11,706 nucleotides of DNA from DASVXQ01 sp046727955 (GTDB lineage: Bacteria > Actinomycetota > CALGFH01): positions 1 through 11,706 of the forward strand of contig JBKPDO010000094.1 of assembly GCA_046727955.1 (NCBI GenBank). The letters run 5' to 3'. Positions 1 to 5,574 of the stretch are shown one piece after another. The notes beneath the pieces were generated by a model that saw only the letters and a program-made list of their open reading frames with translations, was not told the origin of the DNA and did no database searches. The position numbers and the translations under genes are program-made. Within the stretch, counting starts at the first letter, position 1; the number at the start of each line of letters is the position of its first letter.

Positions 1-53
1 CGGAGCCCTGCCAGCAGGCGGCGAACCACGAAGTAGACCAGCGAGAGCAGCAT
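1..53 (-). CDS. 5' end of an integrase-type transposase (partial)
   Basis: Reading the minus strand from an ATG at 53 gives 17 codons, MLLSLVYFVVRRLLAGL, before the window ends. A clear ribosome binding site, GAGGAG (complement of 61-66), lies 7 bases upstream, so this looks like a real gene start. The hydrophobic opening followed by paired arginines resembles, from memory, the N-terminus of actinobacterial IS3/IS481-type integrase-core transposases. Their next landmark, a VEILVLRHQ-like motif, would lie outside the window. The identification therefore rests on very few residues. A gene for another small membrane-anchored protein is the alternative. Confidence 0.45.
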   Translation of the reverse strand, partial: MLLSLVYFVVRRLLAGL

Positions 54-139
54 CGGGTCACTCCTCAGCGCGGCGGGCAAGGACAGGCGATGCTACCGAA
101 CGGCGCTGCTCAAGGGCGTATCGGAGTTTGTGAACCCCT

Positions 140-310
140 CACGCCTCCCAGCTACGCACCGGGACCGCCCCGCACGTCATGGCCTGCCTGCGCAAGCTGG
201 TCATCGGCGTGCTGTGCCGGGCCGGCCCGGTCAACCTCGCCGCCACGCTGCGCCATCACAGCCGCGACCCACACCGACCACTCGTGACCCTCGGGATCAC
301 CCTCGGATGA
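140..310 (+). pseudogene. 3' remnant of an ISAs1-family transposase
   Basis: In the frame ending at the TGA at 308-310, the sequence reads SQLRTGTAPHVMACLR, then KLVIGVLCRAGPVNLAA, then LRHHSRDPHRPL and LGITLG. This matches my memory of the C-terminus of ISAs1-type DDE transposases: an RTG-APHVMA-LR segment, a hydrophobic helix, a (L/N)RHHARDP segment and a final LGI. An in-frame TGA lies just upstream at about 131-133, and no catalytic core is present. It is therefore a 5'-deleted relic of about 56 codons that cannot make an active enzyme. The sequence after the stop (311-342) may be the old element end, since it finishes in CCCTG, which would be CAGGG read inward. Confidence 0.6.
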
Positions 311-332
311 AACGGACACTACGCGAGCACGC

Positions 333-347
333 CGGAGCCCTGCCAGC
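333..347. repeat. 15-bp direct repeat shared with positions 1-15
   Basis: CGGAGCCCTGCCAGC occurs exactly at 1-15 and again at 333-347 in the same orientation. The left copy lies inside the integrase-like 5' fragment and continues leftward out of view, so its true length is unknown. The right copy lies just after the ISAs1-type remnant. It could be a footprint of transposition or deletion, or a shared IS end. Confidence 0.5.
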
Positions 348-376
348 GGGGGTGAGCCCAGTCGGGAACTCCGGGT

Positions 377-1303
377 TCAGCTCGGAACAGGGCCCCAGTC
401 GATGGAGCGAGGTCTGAAGTCTGAGAACGGGAGGATTGCATGCATCCCCTGTCCGTCGGTGCGCGTGACCATCAGCGCCGACTGGTCACCGCTCTCCTGA
501 CGGAAGACGATCCACTTCCCATTGGGCGAGTAGCCGCCCGCGAACGCACGCTGGTCCGGCGTCTGATTGTCGGTTAGATACTTCAGGCCCGTGCCATCGG
601 GTCGGATGGTCACGACGTTCACGGTGAGGTCGGGGTTATCTGCGTTGTCGCTCATCACGAGGCGCGAACCATCCGGCGCCCAGTCGTGCTTGAACGTGAT
701 GCCGTTCAGGGTCGGCGTCACCTGCCGCACCAGTCCTCCATGGATGTCGACCGCGAAGATCGCGGTCAGGTCCTCCGGCGGCGTGAAGGAAAGGAACGTG
801 ACGGTCTGCCCGTCGGGCGAGACCTCGGGTGTCGCCGCCCCGCCGGGACCCGTCCCAAGTCGACGACGCCCCTCGCCGTTCAACTGCATGATCCAAATCG
901 CATCGTCGTTGGTCGCAGGATCGAACCGCTCGAAGACCAGGTGATGACCGTCAGGCGTGAAGGCGGGGTCGGTCTCACAGCCGCCCGGCGTCTGCGAGGG
1001 CACGACCCGCATACCCTTCCCATCCGGGTGGATCATGGCCACGGTGCATTCATTGAGCGAGAAGGCGATCCAGTGTCCGTCCGGTGCCCAGTCCGGCGTC
1101 GTGGCGTCGCCAGCGACCTGGGTCACCTGGAACAGGTCATGACCGTTGGGTCGTACCGTGTAGATCTGGTTCCCGCCTCCCGTGTCCACCTGGAACGCGA
1201 TGCGTCCGTTGTGTCCCGGGTACGTCGCATGTGCCGGCGAGGCCACGATGAACGCCGCAACCATGACCCCAAGAATGACGGATGCGGTGTAAGTCCGTTT
1301 CAT
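377..1303 (-). CDS. Secreted TolB-like (PD40 repeat) beta-propeller protein
   Basis: A 308-residue protein. Residues 1-26 form a typical Sec signal peptide: MKRT, then a hydrophobic stretch ending in ASPAHA, with likely cleavage before TYPGHNG. The mature part is a series of PD40/WD40-like blades. Each has a (D/S)PDG turn: WAPDGHWIAF, FTPDGHHLVF, VSPDGQTVTF, WAPDGSRLV and YSPNGKWIVF, with WGP near the end. Blades also carry the phrase (I/T)RPDGxGxxxLT. These features define the TolB C-terminal propeller superfamily. No TolB N-terminal domain, peptidase or kinase domain is attached, so the likely role is an exported binding or scaffold propeller of unknown partner. I prefer ATG 1303 to the GTG at 1315, because the former starts the signal peptide directly and has an AGAGGTGAGGGGGAGG purine run before it. 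No neighbour is co-transcribed. It appears intact. Confidence 0.85.
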   Translation of the reverse strand: MKRTYTASVILGVMVAAFIVASPAHATYPGHNGRIAFQVDTGGGNQIYTVRPNGHDLFQVTQVAGDATTPDWAPDGHWIAFSLNECTVAMIHPDGKGMRVVPSQTPGGCETDPAFTPDGHHLVFERFDPATNDDAIWIMQLNGEGRRRLGTGPGGAATPEVSPDGQTVTFLSFTPPEDLTAIFAVDIHGGLVRQVTPTLNGITFKHDWAPDGSRLVMSDNADNPDLTVNVVTIRPDGTGLKYLTDNQTPDQRAFAGGYSPNGKWIVFRQESGDQSALMVTRTDGQGMHAILPFSDFRPRSIDWGPVPS

Positions 1304-1498
1304 CCTCCCCCTCACCTCTGCAGGGCGTCGGGCCCCAATCGGGCTGGTTGCCCTCGCTGTTCGACCCTAAGCGGTCCCTCCAGCCGCTTCAGGGACCGCG
1401 ATGAGTTCGACACTGCATGATCCCCGAACGGTCACGAGCACGATCAGGCGCCTCGCTACGACCACCCTTTCTGCGGCTCAGCCAGGCGACGCTATGCC

Positions 1499-1696
1499 CT
1501 ATGAGTTGGCGAGGTCAATACGACGGCGCCCTGCACGAGCGTATGTCGACGTCGGCTGAAAACTTGACACCAAGAATTCGACCGGCGTTGACAAGCCGGG
1601 ATCCGCGATCGAGATCGCAAAGCCCGCAACGAATGGCGCACGGCGACGGCGGATCCGTATCCATTCCTCGTCGGTGAAATCCTTCCTGGACGTCAT
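1499..1696 (-). pseudogene. Truncated small hypothetical gene (65 codons)
   Basis: An ATG at 1696 has a good ribosome binding site, GGGAGGT (complement of 1701-1707), 4 bases upstream. The first 35 residues look like real protein: MTSRKDFTDEEW, then RAPFVAGFAISIADPG. This recalls small actinobacterial proteins with an FT-EEW motif followed by APF-AGMAISLADPGGP and a helical tail. I cannot name the family with confidence. After about residue 40 the sequence (SSFQPTSTYARAG) has no such character and ends at a TGA at 1499-1501. I infer a 3' truncation or a frameshift near 1560-1590. The extra RIRRRR run in the middle also looks like damage. Alternatively it is an intact short ORFan. Confidence 0.4.
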
Positions 1697-1967
1697 GGCC
1701 ACCTCCCTGGAGCAGCTACCAGCCCAGACGAGGATCGGCGTTGCCGGGCCAGCCGACGAGCTGGACATCGATCGATCATGTTCAAGGACCAGCTGGACCA
1801 CCACGAGCTGCGCTGGACCAGCCAGACCACGCGTTGACGGGTCGACCCTCGTCGGGTCGCTGACCGATCACCGGCATCCGACGGCATAGTGCCCATAGAG
1901 CGCATCCAGCCGAGCAGCCTCTACACCACGCTGCGGGACGCGGCCAGTGATCGCCGCCCCGGGGCGC
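1697..1967. other. Non-coding or decayed stretch
   Basis: No reading frame here has both a credible start and recognisable content. A GTC-rich stretch (1837-1862) and an imperfect tandem echo of GCTGGACCA (near 1791 and 1812) are visible. The stretch separates two gene relics and looks like degraded coding DNA. Confidence 0.4.
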
Positions 1968-2090
1968 GTCGAACACATCAGCCTCGACACCTCCGGCGGT
2001 CTGCCCGCCGCGCTGCGCGAGCCCGACTCTGGATTTGACGCGGTCGTCGTCGGTGAGCCGATTCTTACCCGCTTCTCGACCTGCTCCTGA
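1968..2090 (+). pseudogene. Possible relic of a large serine recombinase N-terminal domain
   Basis: The frame from 1968 to the TGA at 2088-2090 contains ALREPDSGFDAVVVGEP. This resembles the segment in actinobacterial large serine recombinases where a GFDAVVVGE strand is followed by an RAFYGNQ-like segment. Here the similarity stops directly after GEP (ILTRFSTCS then stop). No catalytic serine region and no recombinase or zinc-ribbon domain is present. If the match is right, this is a small scrap of an integrase from a past phage or integrative element. The match is short and comes from memory, so it is a weak call. Confidence 0.35.
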
Positions 2091-2193
2091 GACGCCCTTA
2101 CCCGACGCTGCGATCGTCGTTCCCGCCCGGGCGATTGCAACCTCGAAGCACCACAGCGTGTCGGACCAAGCGCGAACAAAGGAGCAGAGCAGC

Positions 2194-2349
2194 ATGATCG
2201 ATCCAGGGTCAGCGGCTGACTGGCTGCAGGCCTCATTCCTGACCGGCCTGGTCGCCTGTCTGACCGCCGCGGGCAGTTGGGCGCTCACGCGGGAGCAGCA
2301 CGAGCGCACGCTGGCGCGCCAGCCCGTGGTCATAACCGCAAGGCAGTGA
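2194..2349 (+). CDS. Small single-pass membrane protein (51 aa), unknown function
   Basis: ATG 2194 is preceded by AAAGGAG (2178-2184) at 9 bases, a strong ribosome binding site. The 51-residue product has one hydrophobic segment at about residues 12-29 (LQASFLTGLVACLTAAGSWA), followed by a polar, mostly basic tail (REQHERTLAR) ending in VVITARQ. I recognise no family. The next gene begins 36 bases downstream behind its own ribosome binding site, and a hairpin closes the pair. The two probably form one transcript, for envelope-located products. The same frame is open upstream to 2035, but that part has no ribosome binding site. Confidence 0.5.
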   Translation: MIDPGSAADWLQASFLTGLVACLTAAGSWALTREQHERTLARQPVVITARQ

Positions 2350-2385
2350 CCCTGCGCACGAGCCAACAACCAAGGGAGGCAGTAC

Positions 2386-2783
2386 ATGCCCGATTCCGAT
2401 GAGGACCGCGGCTGGCGGCGCTGGGCCGGCAAGGCGGCCCTGCTCGCCGGGACGCTGACCGCAACGCAGCCAACACCACAACTACAACCGGCGCTGCGGG
2501 CTCATACGCCGCGACCGCGCCCGGAGCGCCGCAGCCGGGCCGAAGCGTGGACGAGTCCAAGAGCCAGCGGCCGGACGAGCACCTGCTCAGCGGGGAGACC
2601 GCCAGCAAGGTCCGGGCGGCAGCCCTCGCCAAGTACCCCGGCGCGACCGTGCTGCGGGTCGAGACCGACTCCGACGGCGTCTACGAGGCCCATCTGGTCA
2701 CCACCAGCGGGCAGCGCGTCACCGTCGAGGTCGGCAAGGACTTCAAGGTGACTGGCCTGGAGTCCGCACCCCGCCACCCATAG
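2386..2783 (+). pseudogene. Exported PepSY-like domain protein, frameshifted
   Basis: ATG 2386 follows AGGGAGG (2373-2379), a strong ribosome binding site. The first frame gives MPDSDEDRGWRRWAGKAALL, a basic start and the beginning of a signal or anchor segment. Near 2440-2465 the sense passes to another frame: NAANTTTTTGAAGSYAA, APGAPQPG, then DESKSQRPDEHLLSGETASK, ALAKYPGATVLRVE, GVYEAHLVTTSGQRVTVEVG and FKVTGLE, stopping at 2783. The second part is a PepSY-type fold, a helix followed by strands with Y-A-H-V-T-DG-V-V pattern, known in actinobacterial exported proteins that also have an Ala/Thr/Gly linker after the signal peptide. Joining the frames needs a net loss of one base (or 1+3n). 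The hydrophobic core is short, which suggests a slightly larger deletion. A sequencing error is the main alternative. Confidence 0.65.
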
Positions 2784-2825
2784 GGTGCAGACAGGTGGCA
2801 TCGCTTCACTGAGCGACTGACGAGT

Positions 2826-2869
2826 AACGAGCCAGGGGTCGGGTCTTCGTACCCGACCCCTGGCTCGTT
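2826..2869. terminator. Perfect 19-bp hairpin, probable bidirectional terminator
   Basis: The left arm 2826-2844 (AACGAGCCAGGGGTCGGGT) is perfectly complementary to the right arm 2851-2869, around a CTTCGT loop. It starts 43 bases after the PepSY-like reading frame and lies between that gene and the convergent pseudogene. There is no T-run after either arm. That is common for terminators in high-GC bacteria. Confidence 0.75.
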
Positions 2870-3058
2870 CCCAACCGCCAGATTCCGGAGTTCCGCAGCT
2901 GTAGGCATATGACCTTGCTTGATTTGCTCTGAACTGCACGGATGCCTGGGCATAGGAGTCTGGGCGTGTGCCCACGAACCCATGTTCCCCCTGGTCAGCG
3001 CCTCTCCTAGCGGCTTGGGGAACCCGGATCGACAAGATGTTGTCGTTGTGACGCGCGG

Positions 3059-4694
3059 CTATGCGGCGATGCCCAAGTCGGCGAAGAGGGTCTGCATGCC
3101 GATGCGTAGGGTCTCGTAGTCTCGGTCGATGGCCGTCCAGTGGGCGGGCTTGCGGCCCAGTCGGGGCTGCGGACCCGGCCAGGATCGGGCCGATGACCTG
3201 GTCGCGGAGGGCCAGCAGGCCAGCGATGGTGCAGGCGGCGGGTGTGGGGACCTGGTAGCGGTGTGACCGGCCGGGCTTGACGACCAGGTGCTTGCCGCGG
3301 AGCTTGCGCAGGTCGTAGGCGGCCTGGCGAATGGTGTAGTCGGCGTCGGTCTGCCCGGTCTGCTGCTGGACCTTGGCGGCCAACTGGGCGACGGTGAAGC
3401 CGCCGGGTGCCGGGGCCAGGGCGAGCACCGCCTGGAGTGCGGCGCGGATGCGGGGCTGGTTGAGGTCGACCCCGCCGACCCGCGTGCTGCCGATCTGGGA
3501 TGGCAGCGGCAACTGGTCAAGGAGCTAGTCAGGGACGAAGGACACGTCGACGCAGTTCAGGGTGGTCACAAACCGCTCCAGCATGGCGTTGAGCCGGGTG
3601 ATGATCTGGGGGAACCGCGCCAGCACGCGGCCAGCCCAAGTCCTTGGTGTTGTGCACGATCGCCTCGAAGCGCAGGACGTGCTCGCCCTTGGTGTAGGCC
3701 TTCAGGGTCAGGTTGCCGAAGTGGACCTTGAACAGCGTCAGGTCATAGCGGGGGGTCTCGACCACGGCCTCGATGCGGGAGGTGCTCGTGCGGTCTTTGT
3801 GGGGGCGATGCTTGCCGCCAAACAGGGTCCTCAGCCTGGGCACATCCAGCCGCCCACGGGTGCGGTCCACCAGGCGCCCGAAGACCACATCCATCTGGGC
3901 GCCGGAGCGAAACAGCAGGTTGCGGCTGTATTCGGCCTGGTAGACCGAGTATTCATAGCGAAAGCCGCTGGCCTGCTGCTCGGCCAGGCTCAGCCCAAAG
4001 CACAGGCAGGCGGAGTAGATCCAGCGCTCGCACACCGCGGCCAGTCGCCCTATCGTGTCCGGCTCGGACAAGGTGTCTGCGACGGCGGCCAGCGCGTGCG
4101 TGTCGGTGATGCCGGTGAAGGAGTTGCCGTCTTTGGTGAAGCCGACCCCGTGCTTGCGGGCCTGGCAGGCGACGTACTCGTGGCCGTTGAGGATCACCTG
4201 TGCGCCAAATGGCGGGTGCCCGCTCATCTTGATCATGAGATGCCCCCACTGGGGGTCCATGATGTGGAACGAGTAGTGGTTGACGTAGGCGGTCTTCTTG
4301 TCGAGGTTGCAGATCACGCCCTTGGCCGAGCGCTTGACCTCCCAGACCGTGGCGGCGGCCCGCGCGACCAGGATCAAGAACACCCCGGCTCCCACCGTGT
4401 GGGTGGCCAGGTACTCCCCGGCGATCCGGTGCTTTCGCTCGCCGCGGCCGCAGTCAATGACCGGGATCCCCTGTGCCTTGGCGAACGCGCGGACCCAACG
4501 GCTGTACCGACCAGCCATGCGCATCAGGTGGGCGTTGTCCAACTGCTGCTCGCAGCCGTCGTGCAGCCGCCGCCACCAGGACCGGAACCCGCCCGGTGAG
4601 TGGCACAGCTGTTGTAGGCGTTCAGGACGACGCGGTCCACGCAGTCGTAGCTGCCATGCAGTAGATCGGCGTACTGCTCGCTCAGCTCATCCAT
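3059..4694 (-). pseudogene. Broken gene for a ~545-aa protein of unknown function, with C-terminal winged-helix-like region
   Basis: One long minus-strand gene can be rebuilt from three frames. It starts at ATG 4694 (MDELSEQYADLLHGSYDCVD). A frameshift near 4606-4616 joins VLNAYN to LCHSPGGFRSWWRRLHDG. The long middle part includes HLMRMAGRYSRWVRAFA, GERKHRIAGEYLA, NHYSFHIMDPQWGHLMIKMS, FGAQVILNGHEYV, SVYQAEYSRNLLF and LRFEAIVHNTKDLG. A second shift near 3626-3638 leads to RVLARFPQIITRLNAMLERF and LNCVDVSFVPD. A TAG (3525-3527) then replaces what was probably a GAG codon, because LLDQLPLPSQIG continues in frame. A third shift near 3160-3180 restores GRKPAHWTAIDRDYETLRIG and the stop at 3059. 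The part around TIRQAAYDLRKLRGKHLV looks like a winged helix. I have an impression of a multi-copy family in soil bacteria but cannot name a function. There is no ribosome binding site at the start. Confidence 0.8.
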
Positions 4695-4853
4695 GGCGCG
4701 GAGGGTAACCGCCACCCACCGGCAACCCGAACTGCCCCGTCAGGGGCCACCGGTGCCGAGCGCCGTCTCGGCAGCGGCGTAGCCACTTGCTACGAACCTA
4801 GAGCATCACCGCCGCGGGGTTTATCCTCGATGCGATGGTGGACTTGGATCGCC

Positions 4854-4858
4854 GGAGG
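4854..4858 (+). promoter_or_regulatory. Ribosome binding site of the CHAT operon's first gene
   Basis: GGAGG lies 8 bases before the GTG at 4867. This decides that start, since no ATG in the same frame lies nearby upstream. The 170 bases between 4695 and the start must hold the promoter, but I see no convincing -35/-10 pair. Confidence 0.7.
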
Positions 4859-4866
4859 GGGAGCCC

Positions 4867-5574
4867 GTGTCGACCGGCGTCAGTTTTCCGCAATACCCGC
4901 CGACCCGGTGCGTGAACTGCGGCGCGGCCTACACCCCCGAACTGTATGTGATCGTTGACAGCAGCGAACGGCCGGACCTCATCGAGCGGATTAGGGACAA
5001 CATCCTGCATTGCGCCATCTGCCCACAGTGTGGAGTGGTGATGCAGTTCGGGATGCCGCTGCTGGTCTATCGTCCAGGTGAGTCCGTGCCGGTGATGTAC
5101 TCCCCGGTCACTGGCGCCAACCCGGCCCAGCGCGAGGAGCACGCGATGATGCTGCTGAGCGCCCTGCGGGACCGGTTGGGTCCGAAGTGGAGCGACCGGC
5201 TGGCGCGCGGGGTGTACACGGTGGACCGGGACAGGCTGCGGGTGGTGGTCGACTGCAACCCCGACCTACTGCCCGGCGGGCGCGACCCATCGCTGCGCCT
5301 AGCGATGGATCGGTACCTGTACTGCGGCACCTGGGAGGAGGCCCAGCGGGCGGTCGAGGCGTACCCGGTCCTGCTCGGACCGGAGGCCGACATCGTCCTG
5401 TCGGACGGCGCGCGGCGCGTGAGGGAGGCCGGGGATCCGGTCGCCGCAGCCTTCATGACCGAGCACCTGGAGGTGCTCAGGCAGTGCCGGGCGGTGGGCG
5501 TGCGGGGGGCGTTCGCGGCGAAGACCGATGGCTCGGGTCGTACTCTGAAGCCGGATCTAGGCGCCGATGGATGA
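4867..5574 (+). CDS. CpXC-type zinc-ribbon protein, first gene of the CHAT operon
   Basis: A 235-residue soluble protein. The N-terminal 60 residues carry four cysteines in two pairs: C15-VN-C18 (RCVNCGAAYTPELY) and C52-PQ-C55 (CAICPQCGVV). With the spacing of about 33 residues between them, this fits the CpXC domain, a predicted zinc-ribbon of bacterial proteins. A beta-rich middle follows (MQFGMPLLVYRPGE, then a linker and a helix near residues 85-105). Residues 155-225 are helical: YCGTWEEAQRAVEAYPVLLG, then EADIVLSDGARR, and LEVLRQCRAVGVRGAF. That last motif is typical, from memory, of helical repeats linked to actinobacterial and cyanobacterial TPR-CHAT proteins. The gene overlaps the protease gene by 8 bases (ATGGATGA), implying translational coupling and joint function. 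I infer a sensor or adaptor that works with the protease. No enzyme motif is visible. Confidence 0.8.
   Translation: MSTGVSFPQYPPTRCVNCGAAYTPELYVIVDSSERPDLIERIRDNILHCAICPQCGVVMQFGMPLLVYRPGESVPVMYSPVTGANPAQREEHAMMLLSALRDRLGPKWSDRLARGVYTVDRDRLRVVVDCNPDLLPGGRDPSLRLAMDRYLYCGTWEEAQRAVEAYPVLLGPEADIVLSDGARRVREAGDPVAAAFMTEHLEVLRQCRAVGVRGAFAAKTDGSGRTLKPDLGADG

Noticed and set aside
686..1420. 244-codon plus-strand open frame
   Set aside because: It is antisense to the TolB-like gene and rich in Arg/Gly/His. The minus strand has a signal peptide and repeated propeller motifs.
3030..3045. Small hairpin CGACAA-GATG-TTGTCG downstream of the pseudogene
   Set aside because: The stem is only 6 bp, with no T-run and weak G+C. 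It is not enough to call a terminator.
2502..3164. The part of the minus-strand frame 2502-3512 beyond about 3160
   Set aside because: Only about the first 115 residues belong to the pseudogene. After the frameshift near 3170 it passes into another frame, through intergenic DNA and antisense to the PepSY-like gene.
3562..4599. 345-codon plus-strand open frame
   Set aside because: It is antisense to the pseudogene at 3059-4694, whose minus-strand sense is clear despite its lesions. It has no ribosome binding site and a shadow-like composition.
4731..4747. GCCCC-GTCA-GGGGC hairpin upstream of the CHAT operon
   Set aside because: A 5-bp GC stem is expected by chance in this composition. There is no second copy or partner to support an operator.
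4799..4827. Possible promoter TAGAGC - 17 bases - TATCCT before the CHAT operon
   Set aside because: The -35 match is poor and the -10 only partial. It is not distinguishable from background in this sequence.
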